DNA of 13,106 bases from Pseudomonadota bacterium (GTDB lineage Bacteria > Desulfobacterota > Desulfobulbia > Desulfobulbales > JAGXFP01), in contig DAOVJK010000057.1 of NCBI GenBank assembly GCA_030673265.1, positions 1 through 13,106 of the forward strand, written 5' to 3'. Made by a program: the position numbers and the translations under genes. The notes below the pieces were generated by a model. The model was not told where the DNA came from. It ran no database searches and saw nothing but the letters and a program-made list of their open reading frames with translations. Position 1 is the first letter of the stretch; each line of letters starts with the position of its first letter. Shown here piece after piece: positions 6,683 to 13,106 of the stretch.

Positions 6683-7298
6683 GTTTGACGCGGCAGGTCT
6701 TTTTGCCCTGGGGTTGGTTTATGGCGCCACGGTCTGCAGCATGACCTGCCTGTCGTATATCGGCCCTTATCTGCTGGGGACCGGCAATGGTTTTCGGGAC
6801 GGAGTGATCAGTTCTCTCTCCTTCGGTCTTGGCAAAATATGCTGCTATGTTTTTCTCGGTGGCCTGGCTGGCTATCTCGGCCAGAAACTGACTTTCAGCC
6901 CGGCCCATACCTGGGCAATGGGCATGACTTTAATCGCGGTTGCCCTCTCCATGCCCTTTGTGGCGAAGCGGGGTTGCCGGAATAAATGCCATCAGGGCAG
7001 CAAACGTGCCTCACTCCTGACCCTGGGTGCGGCAACCAGTCTGGTTCCCTGCCCGCCGGTAATTGCCATCCTGACTCTGGCCGCCGGCCAGGGATCAATG
7101 GTAGCCGGCATGGGCTTCGGACTCTTTTATGGGTTGGGCATTATCATCTCACCATTGCTGCTGGTCGGCGGTGGCCTGGCCCTGATCTCCGACAAACTTC
7201 GTCGGGAGGTAAAAAGTTTCATGCCGGTTATCCAGGGTCTGGCAATGACCATCATGATTCTAATGGGCGCGAATATAATTTACGGGGGCATTCGCTAA
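6675..7298 (+). CDS. Small CcdA/DsbD-like six-helix membrane protein (DsbD_2 / TauE-SafE-type annotation)
   Basis: Polytopic inner-membrane protein of 207 aa. It shows two similar halves, as in CcdA/DsbD transmembrane regions: helix 1 with C21-SMT-C25 and a later helix with SLVPC126PPVIA, the Pro-Cys-Pro pattern of that family. Further cysteines are the pair 56-57 and C101/C105 in GCRNKC, probably in a cytoplasmic loop. Known CcdA/DsbD regions carry thiol electrons from cytoplasmic thioredoxin to the periplasm, while other relatives are annotated as exporters. No thioredoxin domain is fused. In this operon it could supply reducing equivalents to the periplasmic Cys residues of the neighbours, or move a metal; both are inference. 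ATG 6675 has GAGG at 6662-6665 with a 9-nt spacer and overlaps the activator stop by 8 nt. ATG 6666 would have no spacer. Confidence 0.8.
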   Translation: MAEFDAAGLFALGLVYGATVCSMTCLSYIGPYLLGTGNGFRDGVISSLSFGLGKICCYVFLGGLAGYLGQKLTFSPAHTWAMGMTLIAVALSMPFVAKRGCRNKCHQGSKRASLLTLGAATSLVPCPPVIAILTLAAGQGSMVAGMGFGLFYGLGIIISPLLLVGGGLALISDKLRREVKSFMPVIQGLAMTIMILMGANIIYGGIR

Positions 7299-7732
7299 TG
7301 GACTGGCTTAAATATGCTATTGACTACGGGATTATCGGGATCTTGCTGGTAATGAGCTTTGTGGCAATCAGTGTCGGTATTGAAAGATATCTGCTGCTTA
7401 GCAAGGTAAAGATCGCTGATTACAGTGACCGGAAAAGTCTGGAACTTGAATTGACCAACAGGATGCACCTGATCGCCACCATCGGCAGCAGCGCTCCATA
7501 TATAGGTCTTCTCGGGACGGTTCTCGGGATCATGCTGACTTTTTATTCCATGGGCAAGGCCGGTTTCATGGACACCAATAAGATCATGGTCGGCCTGGCC
7601 CTGGCTTTAAAGGTCACCGCCGTCGGTCTAATGGTCGCAATTCCGGCGGTCATTATTTACAACCTGCTACTCAGGAAAATAAAGGTTCTGGTTATGCAAT
7701 GGGAGATAAACGATGGACGACAGCGGATTTGA
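7298..7732 (+). CDS. exbB: ExbB/TolQ/MotA-type proton channel, short form
   Basis: Proton-channel subunit of the TonB energy-transfer complex, 144 aa. Three membrane helices are clear: about 9-28, 58-83 (IGSSAPYIGLLGTVLGIM, the family's strongest signature) and 97-122 (GLALALKVTAVGLMVAIPAV). The cytoplasmic loop between helix 1 and helix 2 is only about 30 residues, so the protein is much shorter than the E. coli type (over 230 aa) but close to the short ExbB of epsilonproteobacteria. The start overlaps the preceding stop (TAATG). Its last 20 nt overlap exbD in another frame, so the two are translationally coupled. Upstream in-frame codons lie inside the CcdA-like gene and are not used. Confidence 0.9.
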   Translation: MDWLKYAIDYGIIGILLVMSFVAISVGIERYLLLSKVKIADYSDRKSLELELTNRMHLIATIGSSAPYIGLLGTVLGIMLTFYSMGKAGFMDTNKIMVGLALALKVTAVGLMVAIPAVIIYNLLLRKIKVLVMQWEINDGRQRI

Positions 7733-8093
7733 CTCTATAAACATCATCCCGCTGGTTGATGTGATGCTGGTGCTCCTGACCATTGTCCTGACCACCTCGA
7801 CCTTTATTGCCGTCGGAGCCATTCCCGTGGAGTTGCCCAAGGCGGCAAGCTCCACCGCCACACCCCTTAAAACCGCAACCGTGGAGATCGACAGACAGGG
7901 CCTTCTCTATCTGGACGCGGAACCGGCCAGTCTCGATAAACTGCGTCAGGAACTGACTCAAATAGACAAAAAAACGCCCATCATGATCCGGGCCGATAAA
8001 TCTATTGCCCTGGAGATATTTGTTGAGGTGATGGACCTGGTGAAAGGATTGGGTTTTACCAAGGTGAGCTTGCAGACTGAGGCAGTGAAATGA
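7713..8093 (+). CDS. exbD: ExbD/TolR-type biopolymer transport protein
   Basis: Second subunit of the ExbB-ExbD-TonB motor, 126 aa. A short cytoplasmic N-terminus leads to one membrane helix (about 12-33, IIPLVDVMLVLLTIVL). Asp16 is the family's essential proton-carrying residue. A periplasmic domain follows, with the typical IMIRADKSIALE stretch and the end motif GFTKVSLQTE. GGGAGA at 7700-7705 serves as ribosome binding site. The stop codon overlaps the tonB start (ATGA). Confidence 0.93.
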   Translation: MDDSGFDSINIIPLVDVMLVLLTIVLTTSTFIAVGAIPVELPKAASSTATPLKTATVEIDRQGLLYLDAEPASLDKLRQELTQIDKKTPIMIRADKSIALEIFVEVMDLVKGLGFTKVSLQTEAVK

Positions 8094-8842
8094 ATAATAA
8101 TTTCAAGAGCTTGACTATCTCTGGTCTTTTGCATGGGGCTATCCTCTGCTCGTTTATGTCGGTGGGAACCCTGGTACCGGCAGCTGATATGGGCCAGGTA
8201 ATTGATTTCAGTCTGGTGGAACGATTTGGCGCTCCGCAAAAGCAAGCGGCCCCAAGTCCCCCGGCCATAAAGGCGCCACCCACCCTTAAGCCTGTTGCAA
8301 AAGCATCTAAAACCCCTATAGTTGCAAAAATCTCGGTTCCGGTCCCAGCAGAAGAACTCCTTGCTGAAAAAGAGCTAACCCCGGAACCGGTGGCCGATGA
8401 TCCGCTCGTAGCTGAAAACATAATTGCAGAAGTAGTCAATGAGGCAGAAACCGCCCCCTCGCCTGAGATAATAACTGCCGCCGCTCCGACACCAACAACG
8501 GAAAGCCATGACCAGCTAGCAGGCGCTGCAAACCCAGACGTCTCTGAAAAGGGGTTCGTAAAAGAACTCTACGTTAAAGCAAACTTTCACTATATTAAAG
8601 ACAATATCCAAAAAGGAATCGCTTATCCGCGCATTGCCAGGAAAATGGGCTGGGAAGGAAAGGTAATCGTGAGTTTCGTGGTTGATAAGGATGGCAAGAT
8701 CCAGAATGTGCTCATTGTCGAAAGTTCCGGCTTTGCCGCACTGGACAAGAACGCAATCGCAACCATAAAAAAGGCGGCTCCTTTCCCCTGCCCTACTGTC
8801 AGTGCTAAGCTGGTGGTGCCGGTTGTTTACCGATTGGCGTAA
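8090..8842 (+). CDS. tonB: TonB energy transducer
   Basis: Periplasm-spanning protein of 250 aa that couples ExbB-ExbD to the outer-membrane receptor. The N-terminal membrane helix (about 7-30) contains S11-GLL-H15, the Ser-x3-His pattern shared by TonB helices. A Pro/Ala/Glu/Lys-rich linker (about 48-145) is followed by the TonB C-terminal domain (about 165-250) with IAYPRIARKMGWEGKV, VSFVVDKDGKI and ESSGFAALDKNAI. It is the last gene of the operon and starts in the exbD stop codon. Cys20 in the helix and Cys234 in the C-terminal domain are extra cysteines of unknown meaning. The linker is more divergent and AT-richer than the domain, as usual for TonB. Confidence 0.93.
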   Translation: MNNNFKSLTISGLLHGAILCSFMSVGTLVPAADMGQVIDFSLVERFGAPQKQAAPSPPAIKAPPTLKPVAKASKTPIVAKISVPVPAEELLAEKELTPEPVADDPLVAENIIAEVVNEAETAPSPEIITAAAPTPTTESHDQLAGAANPDVSEKGFVKELYVKANFHYIKDNIQKGIAYPRIARKMGWEGKVIVSFVVDKDGKIQNVLIVESSGFAALDKNAIATIKKAAPFPCPTVSAKLVVPVVYRLA

Positions 8843-8857
8843 AATTAATTGAGCTGA

Positions 8858-8930
8858 TATCTGTCAATTTTTATACAGATACAGAGATATTGAAATTCCC
8901 CGGCACAAGACAGGGAGGAACCTCCGTTTT
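8858..8930 (+). terminator. Possible hairpins / weak terminator between converging operons
   Basis: Two inverted repeats lie between the tonB stop and the end of the opposing radical SAM gene. TATCTGT (8858-8864) pairs with ACAGATA (8875-8881). GGAGG (8914-8918) pairs with CCTCC (8921-8925) and is followed by GTTTT. Neither has a long U-tract, so termination here is only plausible. Confidence 0.3.
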
Positions 8931-8956
8931 GAAACTTGTACTACGATTCCTCACCC

Positions 8957-9976
8957 TCAGACTGTTACTAGCGCAAAGGTGCCCCGCCTCCGGTTTTCCT
9001 CAAAAACCAGCTCAACACCGGCAAGCAACCCTTTAGCGGCCAGTCTTTTCAGGTTTACATTACCAGGCCCGCGCAACACCGATTGATCCTTAGCAGCCAC
9101 CCGCAATTCCAGGCGACCGGAACCTTTCAATCCTGCCAGAGCGGTCATTACCTTGCGATACAGGTTTCTGGCCAAAACCAATTCCCCAAAGGCTGGATGA
9201 TAGGGGCCGGCCACAATATCAGCCTGCAGGCCGTCAGTTTCCTGCAAACCGATCCGCACCACCCTGACCCCATTTGCATCAAGTATTTCCTTGACTCGGC
9301 CGCTGATGGCCACCGCTTTGGCCAAACCTAAGGGGCGGTAGTCGCCGGATCTGTATTCATTCTCAAGCTCACTACCCTTAAGAACCACCGCCGGATAGAT
9401 CCGAGCCAGATCAGGCCGTAAAGATGCCAGCCGCTCGACTCCCTTAAAGATCAGGCCTGACCGATCACCGGGCAGACCGACCATTAGCTGGACTCCAACC
9501 TCAAGCCCACCATCCTGCAAACATTTAATGGCCCGTTCCGAATCTGCACCATTATGGCCTCGCCCACTGGCGGCCAACACCGCATCATCCATGGACTGTA
9601 CCCCCAGCTCAACAATACCGACCCCGTGTGATTTAAGGAACGCTGTAATATCCGGGTCGATATAATCTGGACGGGTCGAAAGTCTGATCTGATCGACCTC
9701 GCCATTTTCGAGAAAGGGCTGCACCGCCCCCAACAATTCCCGCTGCCGGGCTTCAGACAGACCGGTAAAACTACCGCCGTAAAAAGCCACCTGTACCCCC
9801 TGACGGCTTGTCCGACGGGGACGGTGCAGATGTGCCAAGATCTCTGCCCGAATCAGGTCTGCATCGACAGCCGGCCCGGCTGGTTGCCCGGTGATCGCAT
9901 GTTGATTACAGAACACACAACGGTGAGGGCAGCCCTGGTGGCTTATAAAGAATGGGATAACAAAAGGTCGGGGCAT
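8957..9976 (-). CDS. Elp3-like radical SAM protein (no acetyltransferase domain)
   Basis: Cytoplasmic radical S-adenosylmethionine protein of 339 aa. The cluster motif is C16-PHR-C20-VF-C23, directly after the N-terminal strand. Elp3-family signatures follow: AFYGGSFTGL (64-73), RLSTRPDYI (98-106) and VELGVQSMDDAVL with GRGH. The C-terminal 100 or so residues resemble the radical SAM C-terminal extension, but the GNAT acetyltransferase domain of true Elp3 is absent. Proteins of this type are widespread and uncharacterised, and adjacency to rnc is common in anaerobes as far as I recall. It follows rnc directly on the minus strand, likely in the same transcript. I prefer ATG 9976; a TTG at 9991, 2 nt after the rnc stop, would add five residues. 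Neither has a strong Shine-Dalgarno. Confidence 0.85.
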   Translation of the reverse strand: MPRPFVIPFFISHQGCPHRCVFCNQHAITGQPAGPAVDADLIRAEILAHLHRPRRTSRQGVQVAFYGGSFTGLSEARQRELLGAVQPFLENGEVDQIRLSTRPDYIDPDITAFLKSHGVGIVELGVQSMDDAVLAASGRGHNGADSERAIKCLQDGGLEVGVQLMVGLPGDRSGLIFKGVERLASLRPDLARIYPAVVLKGSELENEYRSGDYRPLGLAKAVAISGRVKEILDANGVRVVRIGLQETDGLQADIVAGPYHPAFGELVLARNLYRKVMTALAGLKGSGRLELRVAAKDQSVLRGPGNVNLKRLAAKGLLAGVELVFEENRRRGTFALVTV

Positions 9977-9993
9977 CTGACCGGATCTCAAGG

Positions 9994-10731
9994 TTAAGGT
10001 AGAATATCTAAGTCGGTAAATTTGACCAGGGCCTCAGCAGCAGCCTGTTGCTCCGCCTCCTTCTTACTGGTCGCTTTACCATAGGCCAGCACCTCACCCC
10101 GGAAACGAACGGATACCGTGAAGATCTTCTGGTGATCCGGCCCTTCGGCATTTTCGACAACGTAAACCGGCGCCTCGTTGTATTTTTCCTGGGTCAACTC
10201 CTGCAAACTGCTTTTGGCATCGGCCAGATGCATTTTATCTTTCTGGGTGTCGAAACATGTAACAAAATGGCGGCAGACAAAATCAGCGGCCGCGCCATAC
10301 CCACCGTCATGGAAGATCGCGCCAACCACAGCCTCATAAGCACAGGACAAAATCGAGGGCTTGCTGCGACCGTTAGAGGAATCCTCGCCCTTGCCAAGGC
10401 AGAGATAACGCCCGAGGGAGATCTTCTCCGCCATTTCGGCCAGATGGCCTTCATTGACCAGCATGGCCCGTAATTTGGTTAACTGCCCCTCCCGCATGGC
10501 CGCATATCTCTCGAAAAGGGCATGGCCAATGGTCAGGTCAAGGACTGCGTCACCCAAAAATTCCAGCCGCTCGTTATCACAATCCTGGCGGCCATCATGC
10601 TCAAAAGAGAATGACCGATGGATCAAGGCAAGCTGCAATAGCCCCAGGTCCCTGAAACCATATCCCAGATCTTTTTGAAGCCCGTTGAGCGGACCTTTAT
10701 TGCTTTCTATGAGTGAACTTAAAAGTTCCAT
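9994..10731 (-). CDS. rnc: Ribonuclease III
   Basis: Double-strand-specific endoribonuclease for rRNA and mRNA processing, 245 aa. The RIII domain (about 18-150) contains the signature NERLEFLGDAVLDL (53-66) with Glu54, Glu57 and Asp61. The double-stranded RNA binding domain (about 169-238) shows DAKSSLQELTQ and the KKEAEQQAAAEAL helix. In the second catalytic segment, SILSCAYEAVVGAIF, the Glu133 equivalent of E. coli Glu117 is kept. The residue usually Asp (E. coli Asp114, in ILADTVE) is Cys130 here. The ATG at 10731 has no clear Shine-Dalgarno. The radical SAM gene follows closely, so the two are probably co-transcribed. Confidence 0.96.
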   Translation of the reverse strand: MELLSSLIESNKGPLNGLQKDLGYGFRDLGLLQLALIHRSFSFEHDGRQDCDNERLEFLGDAVLDLTIGHALFERYAAMREGQLTKLRAMLVNEGHLAEMAEKISLGRYLCLGKGEDSSNGRSKPSILSCAYEAVVGAIFHDGGYGAAADFVCRHFVTCFDTQKDKMHLADAKSSLQELTQEKYNEAPVYVVENAEGPDHQKIFTVSVRFRGEVLAYGKATSKKEAEQQAAAEALVKFTDLDILP

Positions 10732-10844
10732 AATTTAAATCCGCATATAAGTTGAAGTTTGCGATAGGGTCCCCCCCCGCTCACCAATTTAATGAACAAG
10801 AGAGGCCGCATCCGCCAGACCATATCTTTTATACATCTTTACAC
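10732..10844. other. Intergenic region upstream of rnc with a C8/G8 run
   Basis: No gene is visible. On the rnc strand the leader contains a run of eight G (C on the plus strand, 10771-10778). On the same minus strand TTGACA reads at 10850-10845, a perfect -35 box, but the -10 at normal distance is poor, so the rnc promoter is not settled. Confidence 0.4.
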
Positions 10845-10874
10845 TTGTCAAAAGCTCAAAACTATGTTTAAAAT
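10845..10874 (+). promoter_or_regulatory. Promoter for tRNA-Cys
   Basis: TTGTCA (10845-10850, 5 of 6), an 18-nt spacer, then TAAAAT (10869-10874, 5 of 6). Transcription would begin about 18 nt before the mature tRNA. The -35 box is TTGACA on the other strand, so it may be shared with a promoter pointing toward rnc. Confidence 0.5.
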
Positions 10875-10898
10875 TGGGCCGCATTAAGAATGGAAAAT

Positions 10899-10974
<76 letters not shown>

Positions 10975-10986
10975 GAAATAACAAAA

Positions 10987-11014
10987 GGCTGGTCTTTCGA
11001 CCAGCCTTTTTTTT
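10987..11014 (+). terminator. Rho-independent terminator after tRNA-Cys (probably bidirectional)
   Basis: GGCTGGTC (10987-10994), loop TTTC, GACCAGCC (10999-11006), then eight T (11007-11014). The minus strand also has a short T-rich tail beyond the hairpin (TTTTGTTATTT), so it can end the hydrolase transcript from the other side too. Confidence 0.95.
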
Positions 11015-11045
11015 CGTTTGGCACCGACTACTTAAGCCAACACCC

Positions 11046-11606
11046 CTACTTCAGGAACGGCAGTAATTCTTTGAACTCCGGGGTGCCGGCCCTGTGCAAC
11101 AACTCATAGATGATCATCTCGGTATTACCAACCGTGGCCCCCAGCTCATTAATCCTGGCCAGGCCGGTTTCGTAGTTGCCCACCGTTCTCGATGACACAC
11201 CATCAGCCGGAACCCAGACCCTGTAACCTGCCTTCAGAGCCCCCATAACCGTCTGATAAATACAGATATGGGTCTCTACCCCACAAATTATTAAGGTGTT
11301 GATTTCCCGGGGCAGCTCCTTGATCCTTGCCTTGATCGCCGGATTGGCAAAGCAGTCAAATTCCATCTTATCAAGGGGAACCACATCGCCAAGCTCGGCC
11401 TGAACTGCTGGTAATAACTCGCCGATCCTTGCCGCATATTGGGTTGTCGCCACAATGGGAATCTTCATGACCTCGGCCGCCTTCATCAACAGGGACGCAT
11501 TTCTGGTCATCTCCTCCCGGCCATTAATCACCGGCATGAGGCGCGCCTGGATGTCAACCACCATTAACGCGCAGGATTCAGGGCGCAGATGGGCCAGTTC
11601 TTTCAT
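11046..11606 (-). CDS. Isochorismatase-family cysteine hydrolase
   Basis: Small cytoplasmic hydrolase of 186 aa with the isochorismatase/nicotinamidase (YcaC-like) fold. The catalytic triad is visible: Asp18 in VVDIQARL, Lys80 in PLDKMEFDCF and Cys115 in GVETHIC, preceded by the usual Gly-Val-Glu/Thr-His turn. The substrate cannot be told; members hydrolyse isochorismate, nicotinamide, ureido compounds or others, and many are unassigned. The start at 11606 has AAGGTGAT five bases upstream and is the usual length for the family. Longer in-frame starts would run into the asnS gene on the other strand. The UAG stop is followed six codons later by another in-frame UAG. Confidence 0.9.
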   Translation of the reverse strand: MKELAHLRPESCALMVVDIQARLMPVINGREEMTRNASLLMKAAEVMKIPIVATTQYAARIGELLPAVQAELGDVVPLDKMEFDCFANPAIKARIKELPREINTLIICGVETHICIYQTVMGALKAGYRVWVPADGVSSRTVGNYETGLARINELGATVGNTEMIIYELLHRAGTPEFKELLPFLK

Positions 11607-11633
11607 TATTATCACCTTATTTCCGAAAAGATA

Positions 11634-11662
11634 TTGAGACAAATCACTAATTATCATTAAAT
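11634..11662 (+). promoter_or_regulatory. Possible promoter for asnS
   Basis: TTGAGA (11634-11639, 5 of 6), a 17-nt spacer, then TTAAAT (11657-11662, 4 of 6), about 50 bases before ATG 11713. The same AT-rich stretch must also carry the promoter for the divergent hydrolase gene, for which I find no clear pair of boxes. Confidence 0.4.
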
Positions 11663-11712
11663 TGGTTACTGTAAAAAAAATACTGCGCATAACCCAAGGG
11701 AGCAAGGCCAAT

Positions 11713-13077
11713 ATGTTGATTAAAGATATCCTGAAAACCGCCCCGGCTGATTCCAGCATGGAAATAAAAGGCTGGGTTCGGACCCGCCGTGACGCTAAAG
11801 GGTTCTCCTTCATTGAGATCAATGACGGGTCCTGCCGACTAAATTTACAGGTCGTGGCCCAAAGTGGCATGAAAAATTTCGATTCGCTGGTGCTCAAATT
11901 GACCACCGGCTGCGCTGTTCGCTTCACCGGCAAACTGACTTCATCTCCAGCCAAAGGTCAGGAGGTAGAGTTTCTGGCCGATGACCTAGAGGTGTATGGC
12001 TGGGCACCGGCAGAATCCTATCCCCTGCAAAAGAAAAGACACTCCTTTGAATTTCTCCGGGACATCAACCATCTCCGGCCCCGCACCAATAGCATCGCTG
12101 CCGTCATGAGAATCCGCAGTAGCCTTGCCATGGCCGTGCACCTCTTTTTTCACGAGCAAAGCTTCATTCAGATCCACACGCCGGTGATAACCACCAGCGA
12201 TTGCGAAGGGGCCGGAGAGATGTTCACCGTCACTACTCTTGATCCACTGGCAAAGGTCAGCAAGCCCCCTTACTCGGCAGATTTTTTCGGGCGACAGGCT
12301 GGCCTGACCGTCAGCGGCCAACTTGAAGCAGAGGCCTATGCCCTGGCTCTGGGCCGGGTTTACACCTTTGGCCCAACCTTTCGGGCCGAAAATTCAAACA
12401 CCAGCCGCCACCTGGCCGAATTCTGGATGATTGAACCGGAAATGGCCTTCTTCGACCTGCAGATGAGCATTGATCTGGCCGAAGACTTCCTTAAATATCT
12501 GGTCAATCATGCCCTTGACAATTGTCAGGAGGACCTGGAGCTTTTCGAGAAATTTGTCGATAAAAATCTAAGGACCAGACTTGAAACGGTCATCACCGAT
12601 AAATTCGCCCGCGTATCCTATAGCGAAGCCATCGAAATTCTTAACGCTTCAGGCCAGACCTTCGCATATCCGGTCGCCTGGGGCACGGATCTGCAATCGG
12701 AACATGAACGATTCCTGACCGAGGTGGTCTTCAAAAAACCCACGGTGGTCACCAATTACCCCGCCTCAATCAAACCGTTCTATATGCGCCTGAATGAGGA
12801 CGAGAATACCGTGGCCGCAATGGACGTTCTATTACCATCAATCGGCGAGATAATCGGCGGCAGCCAACGGGAAGATCGATATGAAGTTTTAGAGAATAGA
12901 ATGACCGAGCATGGTGTCGACCTGGATGATTACCAATGGTATCTGGATCTGCGCCGCTATGGCTCAGCCCCCCATGCCGGTTTCGGCCTGGGATTTGAAC
13001 GGCTGGTGCAATTTATAACCGGCATGGCCAATATCAGAGATGTCATCGCCTTTCCACGAACACCGGGCCGAGCCTAG
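11713..13077 (+). CDS. asnS: Asparaginyl-tRNA synthetase
   Basis: Class IIb synthetase of 454 aa that charges tRNA-Asn with asparagine. The N-terminal OB-fold anticodon-binding domain covers about 17-105 (MEIKGWVRTRRDAKGFSFIE). Motif 1 lies near 135-160, motif 2 is FRAENSNTSRHLAEFW (about 223-238, followed by MIEPE), and motif 3 is GFGLGFERLVQFITG (423-437). The protein ends in IAFPRTPGRA, as the family does. The NTSRHLAEFWMIEPE form of motif 2 fits AsnRS rather than AspRS. ATG 11713 is preceded by AAGGGAG (11696-11702) and AAGG (11704-11707). An in-frame GTG at 11662 would add 17 non-conserved residues. The gene is complete and stops with UAG. Confidence 0.96.
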   Translation: MLIKDILKTAPADSSMEIKGWVRTRRDAKGFSFIEINDGSCRLNLQVVAQSGMKNFDSLVLKLTTGCAVRFTGKLTSSPAKGQEVEFLADDLEVYGWAPAESYPLQKKRHSFEFLRDINHLRPRTNSIAAVMRIRSSLAMAVHLFFHEQSFIQIHTPVITTSDCEGAGEMFTVTTLDPLAKVSKPPYSADFFGRQAGLTVSGQLEAEAYALALGRVYTFGPTFRAENSNTSRHLAEFWMIEPEMAFFDLQMSIDLAEDFLKYLVNHALDNCQEDLELFEKFVDKNLRTRLETVITDKFARVSYSEAIEILNASGQTFAYPVAWGTDLQSEHERFLTEVVFKKPTVVTNYPASIKPFYMRLNEDENTVAAMDVLLPSIGEIIGGSQREDRYEVLENRMTEHGVDLDDYQWYLDLRRYGSAPHAGFGLGFERLVQFITGMANIRDVIAFPRTPGRA

Positions 13078-13106
13078 CCCGCATATTTCACCAGTCGAGA
13101 TGCCCG

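Noticed and set aside
11643..11662. Fur-box-like sequence (ATTATCATTA core) between the hydrolase and asnS
   Set aside because: About 12 of 19 positions match the classic box by my hand alignment, the stretch is simply AT-rich, and neither neighbour is a clear iron gene.
13064..13081. Hairpin CGGGC/GCCCG over the asnS stop codon as a terminator
   Set aside because: Short stem and no T-run follows before the window ends.

Overview
The window reads as a piece of chromosome from an anaerobic Gram-negative bacterium, most likely of the former Deltaproteobacteria (Desulfobacterota). The reasons are the outer-membrane TonB machinery side by side with oxygen-sensitive iron-sulfur proteins of the 2-hydroxyacyl-CoA dehydratase / double-cubane type, a polyferredoxin-type membrane protein, and an Elp3-like radical SAM gene next to rnc. 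This placement is inference; no marker in the window fixes the taxon.

Region 1 (1-403) has no gene I can support. It is an AT-rich leader with small inverted repeats and a possible promoter. Region 2 (410-8842) is one tightly packed plus-strand operon of nine genes: a TonB-dependent outer-membrane receptor, an exported His/Cys-rich DUF4198-like protein, a NapH-like membrane protein with two [4Fe-4S] ferredoxin motifs, a HgdB-like double-cubane protein, its ATP-dependent activator, a small CcdA/DsbD-like membrane protein, and a dedicated ExbB-ExbD-TonB energy-transfer set. Most junctions overlap or nearly touch. The one apparent gap (3469-3613) is filled by an in-frame continuation of the DUF4198-like gene past a UAG codon. 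That continuation encodes a transmembrane anchor and ends 4 nt before the next start. This amber codon is the most striking single feature here.

Read together, region 2 joins a complete TonB-powered uptake line (receptor, ExbB, ExbD, TonB) to a reductive line (membrane ferredoxin, ATP-driven low-potential electron donor, double-cubane protein, thiol-type membrane protein). My working hypothesis is an envelope system that imports a metal, metal complex or cofactor and reduces it at very low potential. The substrate cannot be read from the sequence.

Region 3 (8843-13106) is housekeeping: on the minus strand an Elp3-like radical SAM gene and rnc (RNase III, with an unusual Cys at a metal-ligand position); then tRNA-Cys(GCA) with a strong terminator on the plus strand; then a minus-strand isochorismatase-family hydrolase divergent from asnS (asparaginyl-tRNA synthetase), which ends 29 nt before the window edge.
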